Positions 8,197 through 17,934 of a DNA stretch of 64,000 nt are shown here, piece by piece. A program made the translations under genes and the position numbers. The notes beneath the pieces are model-generated. The model was not told the DNA's origin, did no database searches, and worked only from the letters and a program-made list of their open reading frames with translations. The stretch spans positions 1,364,001 to 1,428,000 of the forward strand of contig NZ_JAMBEP010000001.1 of the NCBI RefSeq assembly GCF_023374055.1. Direction: 5' to 3'. Every line of letters starts with the position of its first letter. The first letter of the stretch is position 1. The DNA comes from Luteimonas galliterrae. GTDB lineage: Bacteria > Pseudomonadota > Gammaproteobacteria > Xanthomonadales > Xanthomonadaceae.

Positions 8197-10533
8197 ATGA
8201 TCAAGCGCAACAGGGCGGCTGCGCTGCCGCAGGCATTGGCGATCGCGTTGCTGGCCGCGGCCGGCGCGCCGGCCATGGCCCAGGACGCGCCGCAAGCCGC
8301 GCCGGGCGACGCCGGCGCCAAAGACCTGGACAAGATCGTGGTGCCGGGCGAGATCATCTACCGCGACCGCACCGACGCGATCGCGCCGACGCTGTCCTAC
8401 GACCTGGAATATTTCCAGCGCTTCGAGCCGCTGACGGTAGGCGACATGCTCAAGCGCGTGCCCAGCGTGGCGTTCGTTTCCGACGTGCTGGAATACGACG
8501 GCGCGCGCCTGCGCGGCCTGGACCCGGGCTATACGCAGATCCTGATCAACGGCAAGAAGGTGCCCGGCGCCGGCGACGACCGCTCTTTCTTCGTCGACCG
8601 CATCCCGGCCGAACTGGTCGAGCGCATCGAGATCGTGCGCAGCCCCAGCGCCAACCGCTCCGGCGACGCGGTCGCCGGCGCGCTGAACATCGTGCTGCGC
8701 GACGCCTACGAATTCGACGGAAAATACCTGCGCGCCGGCGGCTTGCGCTTCGACGACGGCGAGACCAAGGGCACGTTCGGCGCGGTCGCCGGCGGCGAAG
8801 TCGGCGGCGGGCGCCTGCTCGGCGGCGTCAACGTGCAGGGTCGCTACAACCCCAAGCGGAAGCGCAGCGACCGCTTCGAAGAACCCGGCGGCGCATTCAC
8901 CGACCGCGAAGACCAGTCCGACACCCGCGACGGCACCGATTCCAGCGCCAACCTGTCCTATACCCGCGACATCGGCACCGGCCGGCTGACGTTGGACGGC
9001 TTCTTCGTCCGCACCGAGCGCACCGAGACCGAGCATTCGCTGGAATACAACCACCCTTCCAGCACCAGCCGCGACCATCTGCTGTCGGTCAACGACCAGC
9101 GCGAAGACATCGAGCAGGACAATTGGGCGTTCGGCGCGGGCTACGAATTCGACATGGCCGGCGGCCGCACCGAGCTGGACCTGGATTACGCGCGTTTCGA
9201 CGACAACACCGTCACCACCGAGGAAGAAACCGGTTTCGACGACGAAGACACGCCGCCGTCCTTCGACGGTTTCGAAGGCACCCGCACGCTGACCGACGTC
9301 CGCGACAAGGAATTCAGCGTCAAACTGGCGCACAAGCGCGAAGTCGGCACCGCGCAGATGGAATTCGGCGTCGACTACAACGACAAGAAGCGCGCCACCG
9401 TGCTGCGGGTCAGCGAGGTTCAGGCCGAGGACGAAGGCGATCCCTTGCCGCCTTACGCCGAGTTCGAACGCGCCTCCAGCGGCATCGACGAGCGCCGGCT
9501 CGACCCATACCTGATGTTCTCCGGGCGCGGCGGCAACCTGGCCTGGGAAGCGGGGTTGCGCTACGAAACCACCGACGCCGACATTTCCGCGGATGGCGTG
9601 AAACGTTCCAACGAATATTCAGAACTGCTTCCTTCCGCGCACCTGCGCTGGGATCTGAGCGATGCCAACCGTATCAATTTCTCGCTGGGCCGCACCGTGC
9701 GCCGGCCGAATTTCAATTATCTGCTGCCGCTGACGCTGGAAGAGGAATACGGCGACAACGATTTCGTCGGCAATCCGCTGCTCGATCCCGAAACCGCCTG
9801 GGGCGTGGACTTTGGCTTCGAGCGGCGCCTCGGCCGCCAGGGCGTGGTAGGCATCAACGTCTTCTACCGCGACGTGCGCGACCTGATCGAGATCGTCAAC
9901 ACCGGCGCGCCCAGCGCGACCGCGCTCGGCGATTTCGAAGACGAAGTCGAGGAATTTCTGGACGAAAACCCAGGCGCCGACCCCAGCACGCCCGGTTTCC
10001 CCGAATTCGATCCGGACAGCTTCGTCTACACCGCCGCCAACGTCGGCGACGGCCACGTTTACGGCATCGAGTTCGATTTCTCGACACCGCTGACCGCGCT
10101 GGGCATGCCCGACACCGGCGTGTTCGTGAACTACTCGTGGCTGGACAGCAAGGTCGACGACGCCTTCGGCGAACGCCGGTTCAACGGCCAGGCCCACTAC
10201 GTATACAACGTCGGCTTCATCCAGGACCTGCCGTCGGTCGGCATGGCCTTCGGCGCCAGCTACCGCCGCCAGGGCGACGCATTCGACCGTCTGCTCGCCG
10301 AAGAAGTCACCACGCGCTACGGCGCCGATCTCGAAGTCTTCGTCGAGAAGCGCTTCGGCGACCGCTTCTCGATCCGGCTCACCGGGTCGAACCTGCTGGA
10401 CCTGGCCAAGGACGAGGCGTTCAACAAGTTCGACAACGCGGCCGACCAGCTCGAGCGCGATTTCGACGAATACGAACTAGAGCGCGAAAAATCCGGCCCG
10501 GTCTACCAGCTGATCGCGCGTTATGCGTTCTGA
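8197..10533 (+). CDS. TonB-dependent outer-membrane receptor
   Basis: A 778-residue receptor with a signal peptide (LLAAAGAPAMAQ), then a plug domain (VGDMLKRVPSVAF ... RIPAELVERIEIVRSP ... GALNIVLRD) and a 22-strand-type barrel ending in the aromatic residue of IARYAF. In-frame ATGs further upstream exist, but MIKRNR at 8197 gives the expected signal peptide. The barrel has several very acidic loops. Divergence from the phytase-like gene suggests it imports a phytate product or another phosphate-related ligand (inference). Confidence 0.92.
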   Translation: MIKRNRAAALPQALAIALLAAAGAPAMAQDAPQAAPGDAGAKDLDKIVVPGEIIYRDRTDAIAPTLSYDLEYFQRFEPLTVGDMLKRVPSVAFVSDVLEYDGARLRGLDPGYTQILINGKKVPGAGDDRSFFVDRIPAELVERIEIVRSPSANRSGDAVAGALNIVLRDAYEFDGKYLRAGGLRFDDGETKGTFGAVAGGEVGGGRLLGGVNVQGRYNPKRKRSDRFEEPGGAFTDREDQSDTRDGTDSSANLSYTRDIGTGRLTLDGFFVRTERTETEHSLEYNHPSSTSRDHLLSVNDQREDIEQDNWAFGAGYEFDMAGGRTELDLDYARFDDNTVTTEEETGFDDEDTPPSFDGFEGTRTLTDVRDKEFSVKLAHKREVGTAQMEFGVDYNDKKRATVLRVSEVQAEDEGDPLPPYAEFERASSGIDERRLDPYLMFSGRGGNLAWEAGLRYETTDADISADGVKRSNEYSELLPSAHLRWDLSDANRINFSLGRTVRRPNFNYLLPLTLEEEYGDNDFVGNPLLDPETAWGVDFGFERRLGRQGVVGINVFYRDVRDLIEIVNTGAPSATALGDFEDEVEEFLDENPGADPSTPGFPEFDPDSFVYTAANVGDGHVYGIEFDFSTPLTALGMPDTGVFVNYSWLDSKVDDAFGERRFNGQAHYVYNVGFIQDLPSVGMAFGASYRRQGDAFDRLLAEEVTTRYGADLEVFVEKRFGDRFSIRLTGSNLLDLAKDEAFNKFDNAADQLERDFDEYELEREKSGPVYQLIARYAF

Positions 10534-10543
10534 GCGTCGCCCT

Positions 10544-10640
10544 GCTCTTCGTAGGAGCGGCTTTAGCCGCGAGCTCTTCCGACCAGATCGCGGCGAACCG
10601 ATGGAAAGAGCTCGCGGCTGAAGCCGCTCCTACGAAGAGC
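10544..10640. repeat. GTAGGAGCGGCT palindrome pair
   Basis: Two facing copies of the GTAGGAGCGGCT-type REP (left 10544-10580, right 10603-10640) form a ~37-bp-stem hairpin between the convergent TonB receptor and lipoprotein genes. It probably acts as a bidirectional terminator or mRNA stabiliser. Confidence 0.9.
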
Positions 10641-10688
10641 GAAACCAATCCCCTTTTTCAAGAGGGATTGCGTTGAGAGAACCGGCGC

Positions 10689-12266
10689 TTACTCCTGCTG
10701 GGGGTCGCGCGTGACTTCGAACTGCTTCACGTCGCGCACGGTCAGTTCCGATGCGCGCGTCGGCGCCACCAGCGCGGTCGGCGGATCGTCTTCGTCCCAG
10801 GTGCAGGGGTTGAAGGTTTGTCCGCCCGTCGCCGTGGGCAGCGCGCGCGCCACGGTCGCCGACAGCTGCAGCGAATAGTCCGCAGCGGTGAGCGTCACGC
10901 CCGGCGAGGCCGTAACGCAGGTCTGGCCCGACGGCTGGAAGCGGCCGAAAGCGGTGGTTCCTTTCAGGTTGCGGAACCACTTGTCGCGATGCGGCGGCTG
11001 GTTGCAGGCGCCGGTCGGCAGCATCGGCGCCACCGACGGCGCCTGCGCGGTGCTGTGGCAGCTCATGCAGGCCGAAGCGGGATTGTCGACAGGGCCGTTG
11101 AGACGGCCGTCGACGCCCAGATGCGCCAATGCATAAGCGGGCGCATCCGTATTGATCCACGACTCGTCGATCGGCGCGCCGCCGGGATCGTTGCCCCACA
11201 TCAACCCCACCGGCACCATCTTGCGCCAGGGCGACGCGCCGGATTGCTCGGCGTCGTAGGCGTAGGTCGCGAAGTACCAGCCGGTAGGGCCGGCTCGCTT
11301 GTCCTTCACCGCGATATCGATCTGCATCAACCGTACCGACACCTTCGGTCCGTCCGGATTCGGCAGGATGTCCAGCTTCAAGGAACCGGCCAGCAAGTCG
11401 TCCGGGAAGTTCGACGGCTTGGCCGCACTGTAAAGCAGCTTGAAGACGAAGCTGCCTTCGGTGAAGCGCATGCCGCTCAACTTAGGACTGTCGACGCCCG
11501 GCGTTGTCGTTTTCCACAATTGCTGGAACACGCGGCCGCCGCGCGCATCGTAATAGGCGACGGCGTAGTTCTGGAAAGCGGCGGTGTTGCCGCCGAGTTC
11601 GCCGACGCGCACGGTGCGCTCGAGCGTCATGCCGTGCGCGGCCTCGCGCGTGCCCGGCGAGTCGGTCGGGCCGTAGAACATGCGCGGCGCCGGATACCAG
11701 GCCTGGTTGCGCTGCGATGCGGGCACCGGGCCGCCGGCGGGATCGCGGTAGTTCGAGTCGGCGGTCAGTTGCGGCGTCAGGCTTTTCGCGACCTTGCTGG
11801 TCAACGCGTAATTGCGCAGCGCCAAGGCATAGGCCAAGCGCTCGTCGGGATCGCGCGGATCGAAGGCCTGCCAGGGACGCGAACCGCTCGGCACGCCGGT
11901 CGCCGCTTTCTCCAGCAACGACGGCTGGAACCAGGGACCGTCGTACGACGACGGGATCGTATCCTTGGGCACGATGAAGTCTGCGAACTTGCCGCGGCAC
12001 TGCGCGACGTAATTGCCGCTGGCGCTCGGCCGCCCGCTGCTGGTCACCGACAGGCAACGCGCGCCGGGCGCGCAACCGGTGGCTTCGGGCAACAAGGCTG
12101 CGCTGGGCGCTGCAGCCGGCGCTGCGGCGTCGGGCACGTCCGCCGGCTCCGCCTCGGACGCTCCCGCGGGCATGGCGCTATCGCGTTGCGGCGAATCGCT
12201 GCTGCAGCTGACGATCGCCAGGGGTATCAGCCATAAAGCGGCGAGACGTACGTATCCGGTCGACAT
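10689..12266 (-). CDS. Lipoprotein with one c-type haem motif
   Basis: A 525-residue secreted lipoprotein (lipobox IVSC, C21) with an Ala/Pro-rich linker to about residue 60. A single haem c-binding motif CMSCH lies at 400-404, followed by APMLPTGACNQ, so it is likely a periplasmic or outer-membrane monohaem cytochrome-like protein. Another cysteine pair lies near CAPGARC. I do not recognise the rest of the fold. It points away from a cluster of secreted proteases across a 274-bp gap that could hold promoters for both directions. Confidence 0.7.
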   Translation of the reverse strand: MSTGYVRLAALWLIPLAIVSCSSDSPQRDSAMPAGASEAEPADVPDAAAPAAAPSAALLPEATGCAPGARCLSVTSSGRPSASGNYVAQCRGKFADFIVPKDTIPSSYDGPWFQPSLLEKAATGVPSGSRPWQAFDPRDPDERLAYALALRNYALTSKVAKSLTPQLTADSNYRDPAGGPVPASQRNQAWYPAPRMFYGPTDSPGTREAAHGMTLERTVRVGELGGNTAAFQNYAVAYYDARGGRVFQQLWKTTTPGVDSPKLSGMRFTEGSFVFKLLYSAAKPSNFPDDLLAGSLKLDILPNPDGPKVSVRLMQIDIAVKDKRAGPTGWYFATYAYDAEQSGASPWRKMVPVGLMWGNDPGGAPIDESWINTDAPAYALAHLGVDGRLNGPVDNPASACMSCHSTAQAPSVAPMLPTGACNQPPHRDKWFRNLKGTTAFGRFQPSGQTCVTASPGVTLTAADYSLQLSATVARALPTATGGQTFNPCTWDEDDPPTALVAPTRASELTVRDVKQFEVTRDPQQE

Positions 12267-12540
12267 GGGCCCTTCCTTTCCTTGTTCGTCGGTCCCCTGT
12301 GCGCAACGCCGCCGCCGCTACCGGCGGTCTTTTCTTTCGATTGCGCTAAATCGGTGAACGCAGCGGATCGGCGGCACCGGACAACACGGAACGCCGAATG
12401 CGGCGCGCGCACCGGTTAACCCCTTCCAACGCCGTTCTGCGGGCCTCTGGCCCGAATATTGTCCGTCCCCGATGCGGAAGCGCGTTGACTCCAGGTGTCC
12501 CCGTAGGCGGGCCGGGGCTGGTTCTTTTGAGGATGGACCC

Positions 12541-14061
12541 ATGAATCACCGCGCTTACCGTATGCCGGCGTGGCTGTCTGCCGGAACACCGCTGACGGGG
12601 ATATCGCTGGCGTTGATGCTGTCGCTGCCGCCGACGGCTACGCAGGCGCAGAACGCGCCCAAGGCGCAGCGCATCAGCACCGGCGAAGTGAAGCAACGCA
12701 TGCGCGCGCAGCCGCAAGGCGCGACGGTGCCGGCGCAGATCACCAAGCAGGGCAACAGCATGGTGCTGCAGACCGCCGATTCCGCGGTGAAAGTGAACAA
12801 CGCCGACTATCTGGGCCAGCAGGTCCGGCAGATGCCGGTGCAAGCGACAGTGACCGAAGGCCCGGGCGATTCGGTCGAAATCAAGGCTGTCGAACTGCAG
12901 GCGACCAAGCGCTGGAACGATCGCTCGCCGGCCTGGCGCGCGCGCTACGGCAACGTCGACGCCGCGCAGAAGAAGCTCAGCGGCATCGCCGAGAAAGCCT
13001 TGAGCGCCGAAGCGACCGATTCGGACCTCAAGCAGCTCAAGCAAAGCGTGGAAGACACCGAGCAGCAGGTCATCAAGGCCTACCGGGCCCTGCCGGAAAG
13101 CCAGCGCCAGGAGCAGCGCGCCCTGGTCGAGCAGCATGCCGAGCTGCGCCGGCTCAACAAATCCCTGTACGGCATCGATCGCGACGATCGCTACCCGCCG
13201 CAGGCCTACGAACGCATCTACGCCAATTCGCGCGGCGCCTTCGCGCTGCGCGTGAAAGGCCAGGACAAGCCGCGCTGCAGCGCGGTGCTGATCGGCGAGA
13301 AACTGGCGCTGACCAACAACCACTGCATCCTGGAAGAGGCGCCTGAAGAGCTGGAAGCGGTTTTCGACTACGAAGACGACCTGTCGGGCCAGCACATGAC
13401 GAGCAAGGTGTTTCCGCTTTCCAATATCCGGCTGACCGACGAAGACGAGCGCGGCAAACTGGATTTCGTGCTGTTGGAACTGGGCGCCAATGCCGACGGC
13501 GCCCTGCCCGGCCGGGTTTATCCGGTGCAATGCCTGTCGTTGAAACCGGTGAAGCGCGACGACCCGCTGTACGTGGTCGGCTTCCCGCTCGGCGAACCGC
13601 GCACCGTGCACGACAACGCCTTCGTCTATTTCCCGTTCCGGGTGACGCCCGACGAGTACGCCGAGATCAAGATGCTGGTCAGCGCAGAATTCGATTCGAT
13701 CGAGGCCGAAGAGCAGTCCTACCGCGAAGGCAAATTGAAGGAATTCGTCGACAGCTACCAGCTGCGCGAGAACGGCGGACAGCCCTACTACGAATACATC
13801 AGCATGCGCTTCGACCAGCAGCCGACCATCGGCGCCGACAGCGACACCTACCATGGCAATTCCGGCTCGCCGGTCTACAACCGGCGCACGCACGCAGTGA
13901 TCGGGCTGCTGTTCGACGGCCAGGAAGACCTGTCCGAACCTTGGGCCGCGGGCTGGCGCGCGCACGAAGCGGTGCTGCCGATCACTCAGGTCGTCGAGCG
14001 CCTGGACAACGCGGCACCGGCCTGGCGCGAAGACCCTCGCGTCTGCGTCCAATCGAACTGA
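12541..14061 (+). CDS. Secreted trypsin-like serine protease
   Basis: A 506-residue protein with an N-terminal signal region (LALMLSLPPTATQAQ). A long, partly coiled pro-region (about 40-215) is followed by a chymotrypsin-fold domain. The triad is visible: H261 in ALTNNHC, D308 in LDFVLLELG, and S441 in YHGNSGSPVYN. The GNSGSP form and the NNHC histidine box resemble V8/Glu-endopeptidase-like and S46-neighbouring secreted proteases. GAGG precedes the ATG at 12541. It leads a four-gene cluster of exported proteins. Confidence 0.88.
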   Translation: MNHRAYRMPAWLSAGTPLTGISLALMLSLPPTATQAQNAPKAQRISTGEVKQRMRAQPQGATVPAQITKQGNSMVLQTADSAVKVNNADYLGQQVRQMPVQATVTEGPGDSVEIKAVELQATKRWNDRSPAWRARYGNVDAAQKKLSGIAEKALSAEATDSDLKQLKQSVEDTEQQVIKAYRALPESQRQEQRALVEQHAELRRLNKSLYGIDRDDRYPPQAYERIYANSRGAFALRVKGQDKPRCSAVLIGEKLALTNNHCILEEAPEELEAVFDYEDDLSGQHMTSKVFPLSNIRLTDEDERGKLDFVLLELGANADGALPGRVYPVQCLSLKPVKRDDPLYVVGFPLGEPRTVHDNAFVYFPFRVTPDEYAEIKMLVSAEFDSIEAEEQSYREGKLKEFVDSYQLRENGGQPYYEYISMRFDQQPTIGADSDTYHGNSGSPVYNRRTHAVIGLLFDGQEDLSEPWAAGWRAHEAVLPITQVVERLDNAAPAWREDPRVCVQSN

Positions 14062-14071
14062 GGAGCGCACC

Positions 14072-15796
14072 ATGCTGCGAGCACGGCCGTTGTGGATGCT
14101 GTTGTTGCTGGTCGGGATCGCGGCCTGCGATCGCGGCCCGTCGCCTGAGGCGGCCAAACCGCCGGCGACACCGCCTGTGGCGGAAACGCCGGCGACGCCG
14201 CCTGCGGAAAAGCCCTACACGCAGGGCTACGTGATCGAACTGGCGCCGGGCCAGACCCCCGCCGACATCCGCACCGCAGCCGACGAAGTTTTCGATGCGG
14301 TCGTCTCGGTGGAACCGTTATTTCCTGATGCGAACCCGGCCGACGATCCGGAAAACCTTTCGCGCATCTATCGTTTGCGCGTAGCCGATCCGCCCATGCC
14401 CGAGCAGCGGCCGTGGGACAACGCCTACGCATTGCGCGAACGCGGCGGCTTCCTGCAGGTGGAACCCGATACCGACGACACCCTGATCGAAGCGCAGAAG
14501 CGCTCGGCCGCCACCGCCTGCTTCGGCGACGAAGGCGTGCCCGCGCCGACCGATCCGGCCTGGTCGCTGGATGCCGACCACATGGCCGTGCGCAGCGCAC
14601 GCCAGATCGCACCGCCGCCGGGCGGCAAGCGGCTGGGCGAAGGCGTGCGCATCTGCCATCCCGACAGCGGCTGGACCGATCACATCGATCTCGACGGCGT
14701 CCGCATCGACCGCAGCGCCACGCTCAACCTGATGGAAGGCGGCAACGACGCGCGCGATCCGCTCGGCTATTCCGGCAATCCCGGCCACGGCACCAAGACC
14801 GGCAGTGTGCTGATCAGCGACGGCGGCTTCGGCGCGTCCAGCGGCACCACAGCGCCGGGCACCGTGGTCGGGCTGGCGCCGAAGGCGACGCTGGTGCCGA
14901 TCCGCACCTTCAACAGCGTGGTCCGCATCCTGGATTCCAACGTGGCTCGCGCGGTGCGCCACGCCACGACCGCGAAGTGCGACGTGCTGTCGATGAGCCT
15001 GGGCGGACGCATGTTCTTCGGCCTGGAGCGCGCGATCAACGATGCGGTGCGCCGCGACGTGATCGTGGTCAACGCGGCCGGCAACTGCATCGGCATCGTG
15101 GTCGCGCCGGCCAGTTACGACAATGCGATCGCGGTCGCCGCCACCAACGTCGACAACAAACCGTGGAAGGGTTCGTCGAAAGGCCGTGCCGTCGATATCG
15201 CCGCGCCGGGCGAGGACGTGTACGTCGCCGATGCGGTGCAGGGGCAACAGGGCACGCGATCCAGCCCCGGCAACGGCACTTCGTTCGCCACCGCGGCGGT
15301 GGCCGGCGCTGCGGCCGATTGGATCGCTTTCCATGGCCCGGCCCGCATCAAGGCCGCGCAAGGCAGCCGCACGCGCCGCGATGTGTTCCTGAAAGCGATG
15401 CAGGCCAGCGCGCGCGTGCCGCCGGGCTGGGACGCGCAACGTTACGGCGCGGGCATCCTCAACCTCGACGGCCTGCTGCGGCAGCCGCTGGGCGCGCCGG
15501 TGAACGAGCTGCGCGCGCCGCCGCGCGACGACACCATCGATCTGCTTTCGCGCACCTTGGACCGCGATCCGGCCGATATCCGAGAAGGCGTGAAGCGCAT
15601 GTTGAACCAGCCTCAAGACTTGGATGCGGCGTTGCAGCAATACGGTCCGGAATTGCTGGACCTGGCCGCGCGCGATTCGGAGGCTTTCGTGCGCGCCATG
15701 CAACCGCCGCAGCCCGGCGCGCTGCAGGCGCCGAACGCCGCGCTGAAACCCATCGCATCGCGCGCGCTCATCGTGCGCATGGATGGCGCGCCGTGA
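14072..15796 (+). CDS. Subtilisin-like (S8) serine protease lipoprotein
   Basis: A 574-residue subtilase with a lipobox (GIAAC, C19), a Pro-rich linker and a short pro-domain. The catalytic residues are D198 (HPDSGWTDH), H239 (GHGTKTGS) and S404 (GNGTSFATAAVAG); NAAGN supplies the oxyanion asparagine. The C-terminal ~110 residues are helical and not part of the protease. It starts 10 bases after the trypsin-like gene, and its stop overlaps the GTG of the next lipoprotein gene. It probably acts at the membrane or surface. Confidence 0.92.
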   Translation: MLRARPLWMLLLLVGIAACDRGPSPEAAKPPATPPVAETPATPPAEKPYTQGYVIELAPGQTPADIRTAADEVFDAVVSVEPLFPDANPADDPENLSRIYRLRVADPPMPEQRPWDNAYALRERGGFLQVEPDTDDTLIEAQKRSAATACFGDEGVPAPTDPAWSLDADHMAVRSARQIAPPPGGKRLGEGVRICHPDSGWTDHIDLDGVRIDRSATLNLMEGGNDARDPLGYSGNPGHGTKTGSVLISDGGFGASSGTTAPGTVVGLAPKATLVPIRTFNSVVRILDSNVARAVRHATTAKCDVLSMSLGGRMFFGLERAINDAVRRDVIVVNAAGNCIGIVVAPASYDNAIAVAATNVDNKPWKGSSKGRAVDIAAPGEDVYVADAVQGQQGTRSSPGNGTSFATAAVAGAAADWIAFHGPARIKAAQGSRTRRDVFLKAMQASARVPPGWDAQRYGAGILNLDGLLRQPLGAPVNELRAPPRDDTIDLLSRTLDRDPADIREGVKRMLNQPQDLDAALQQYGPELLDLAARDSEAFVRAMQPPQPGALQAPNAALKPIASRALIVRMDGAP

Positions 15797-16419
15797 GCGC
15801 CAGGCGCGTTCTGCATGGTTTGCAGGCGGCGACGTTTGCGTTCGCCGCGGCGGGGTCGCTTGCCGCATGCGGCGCGGCGAATACGCCGGAATCCGCTACC
15901 GCGCCTATCGCGGAAGAAGCCACGCAATCCCCCGCTCCACCGCCAGAACCAGTTGCGAAAACGCCAACCGCTCCGGTTTATCCCGAGCAGGCAACGGTAC
16001 CGCAAGCGCCTGCGGAGCCACCTCTTCAAGAGCAGCTTCCTCAGCAGCAGGCGCCGCAGACCGAGAACGACGAACAGGCGGCGCCCGAGAAAACGCCGTC
16101 CGCCGCTGGCGGCAAAGAGCCTGAGCCCACCACCGTGACGATCACGACATTGTCCAAAGGCCGTGGCGTGCCCGCCCCCACGCGCGACGCCTACAAACAG
16201 ATCCGCGGCCTGCTCGAGGAACAGAAGAACCAGTCGGCCGTCACCAACATCGAAACCCAGCGCATTGGCATCGAAGGGGAAATGCGGATGTGCGCCGAGT
16301 TCCGCGACCGCGCCCAGGCCGAATACACGCTCGAACAGATCCGCAAGATCTCGGCCGAGGTCGAGTTGCTCAATGTCGTCGAAGGACCCTGCCCGCCCAC
16401 CCAGAGTGCCAAGCCATGA
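15793..16419 (+). CDS. Small Pro/Glu-rich lipoprotein of the protease cluster
   Basis: A 208-residue protein beginning at a GTG that overlaps the subtilisin stop (GTGA). It has a signal peptide ending in a lipobox (GSLAACG), a ~90-residue Pro/Ala/Glu/Gln-rich spacer, and a C-terminal helical domain with two cysteines (MRMCAEF ... EGPCPP). I do not recognise it. Its place between two protease genes, coupled at both ends, suggests an inhibitor, chaperone or anchor for those proteases (inference). Confidence 0.7.
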   Translation: MSARRVLHGLQAATFAFAAAGSLAACGAANTPESATAPIAEEATQSPAPPPEPVAKTPTAPVYPEQATVPQAPAEPPLQEQLPQQQAPQTENDEQAAPEKTPSAAGGKEPEPTTVTITTLSKGRGVPAPTRDAYKQIRGLLEEQKNQSAVTNIETQRIGIEGEMRMCAEFRDRAQAEYTLEQIRKISAEVELLNVVEGPCPPTQSAKP

Positions 16420-17789
16420 ACTCCCACCGCTCACCGCTTTCCCCGTTGCTGATCGCCATGGCGATGCCGCTGGCTTTCGCCGCCTGCAAGCAAGAGCCCC
16501 CCACCGCAAGCGATGCCTCGCCACCGCCGCCCGCGGCCACCGAACCGCCGCCGGCCTCGCCGCCGGATGCGATCAAGCCCGCGAGCGGCGCCATCGAGGC
16601 CACCGACGAGAGCATCGCCGCCACGCGCCAGCACTTGAGCGAAGCGGCCAAGGCCGCGCGCGAGAAATGGCGCGGCAAGACGTTCGAAGAATTCGAGGCC
16701 TCGGTGTTCAAAGAGCCGGGCGAGAACGGTAAATACATCGTCAACGGCGACATCGCCATTCCCGATCGCAAGCTGCTGCAGGAATTCTTCGAGCAGATCC
16801 AGGACGACATCGACGGCACCGCGCACGGGAAGCTGGTGCTGAACCAGGTGAACGGCGCGGACGACGTCTGGACCAGCGCCAAGAAGAAGCAGTTGACCTA
16901 CTGCATCAGCGACGGCTTCGGCACGCGCAAAGCGCAGGTCGTCGCCGATATGAATGCGGCCACGCTGGCGTGGGAACAGGCGGCCAATGTCGATTTCATC
17001 CACTCCGCCGGCCAGGACGCCAACTGCAACGCGAGCAACCAGAATGTGGTGTTCGACGTGAACCCGGTGGATGTCGAGGGCGAATATCTCGCGCGCGCAT
17101 TCTTCCCCAACGACCAGCGTGCCGAGCGCAACGTGCTGATCGACGAATCTTCGTTCGGGCTGGAGCCCGGCGAGAAACTGCAACTGGTCGGCATCCTGCG
17201 GCACGAGCTGGGCCACGCGCTGGGCTGGCGCCACGAGCACACCCGGCCCGAGGCGGGCGCGTGTTTCGAGGACGACGAATTCAAGCCGATCACTTCGTAC
17301 GATCGCTTCTCGGTCATGCATTACCCGCAATGCAACGGCGGCGGCGACTGGTCGCTGACGCTCACTGCCTTGGACCGCGCCGGCGCCGCCTGCGTGTATG
17401 GCAAAGGCACGAACAACGCGGAAGATCTCGGCCAGTGCGTGTTCCGGGTGCCCGATGCTCCGGCAAGCGGCGCCGAAACCACCGAGGCGATCGACAACCA
17501 AACCGTCGCCAAGGGGGAAAAGAAGCATTACGGTCCGTATTCGGTGAAACCCGGCTCGATCGTCGAAGTGAAGATGACCGGCGCCGGCAGCGGCGCCGGC
17601 GATCCGGACCTGTACGTGCGTTACGTCGACAAGCCCGACCTGACGCGCTGGATCTGCCGCCCGTATCTGAGCCATGCCAACGAGACCTGCGAGCTGGAAG
17701 TGCCGACGAACCGCAACAAGGTCTTCGTGATGGTGCGCGGTTATGCGGCCGGCGCGTACAAGCTGGAGATCCGCTACACCAAACCCTGA
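16416..17789 (+). CDS. Matrixin-like zinc metalloprotease with PPC domain
   Basis: A 457-residue lipoprotein (lipobox FAAC) with a zinc site HELGHALGWRHEH: ligands H263, H267 and H273 with catalytic E264. A Met-turn follows in FSVMHYPQC. The C-terminal ~100 residues (VAKGEKKHYGPYSV ... AGDPDLYVRY ... YAAGAYKLEI) are a bacterial pre-peptidase C-terminal (PPC) domain, usually removed after secretion. Its ATG overlaps the stop of the small lipoprotein gene. It is the third catalytic class of protease in this cluster. Confidence 0.9.
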   Translation: MNSHRSPLSPLLIAMAMPLAFAACKQEPPTASDASPPPPAATEPPPASPPDAIKPASGAIEATDESIAATRQHLSEAAKAAREKWRGKTFEEFEASVFKEPGENGKYIVNGDIAIPDRKLLQEFFEQIQDDIDGTAHGKLVLNQVNGADDVWTSAKKKQLTYCISDGFGTRKAQVVADMNAATLAWEQAANVDFIHSAGQDANCNASNQNVVFDVNPVDVEGEYLARAFFPNDQRAERNVLIDESSFGLEPGEKLQLVGILRHELGHALGWRHEHTRPEAGACFEDDEFKPITSYDRFSVMHYPQCNGGGDWSLTLTALDRAGAACVYGKGTNNAEDLGQCVFRVPDAPASGAETTEAIDNQTVAKGEKKHYGPYSVKPGSIVEVKMTGAGSGAGDPDLYVRYVDKPDLTRWICRPYLSHANETCELEVPTNRNKVFVMVRGYAAGAYKLEIRYTKP

Positions 17790-17796
17790 CCGCTCT

Positions 17797-17934
17797 GTAG
17801 AGCGGAGCTTGCTCCGCTCCGCTTTTGTAGGTGCGAATTCATTCGCACGCTCTTGTCGGCCGCATATAAGCGTGCGAATGAATTCGCACCTACGAAAAGC
17901 AGCGGGGCGAGCCCCGCTCTACAAAGGCAGGGAG
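17797..17934. repeat. Nested GTAG palindromes of two families
   Basis: An outer GTAGAGCGGAGC-type palindrome (17797-17820, with a mirror at 17903-17932) encloses an inverted pair of the GTAGGTGCGAATTCATTCGC type (17827-17897). The block fills the gap between the convergent metalloprotease and ATPase genes. Confidence 0.88.

Noticed and set aside
12346-14157. Long open frame (about 600 codons) antisense to the trypsin-like protease gene
   Set aside because: It reads as Arg/Ala/Val/His-rich low-complexity sequence, as expected antisense to high-GC genes. The plus-strand frame has a signal region and an intact catalytic triad.
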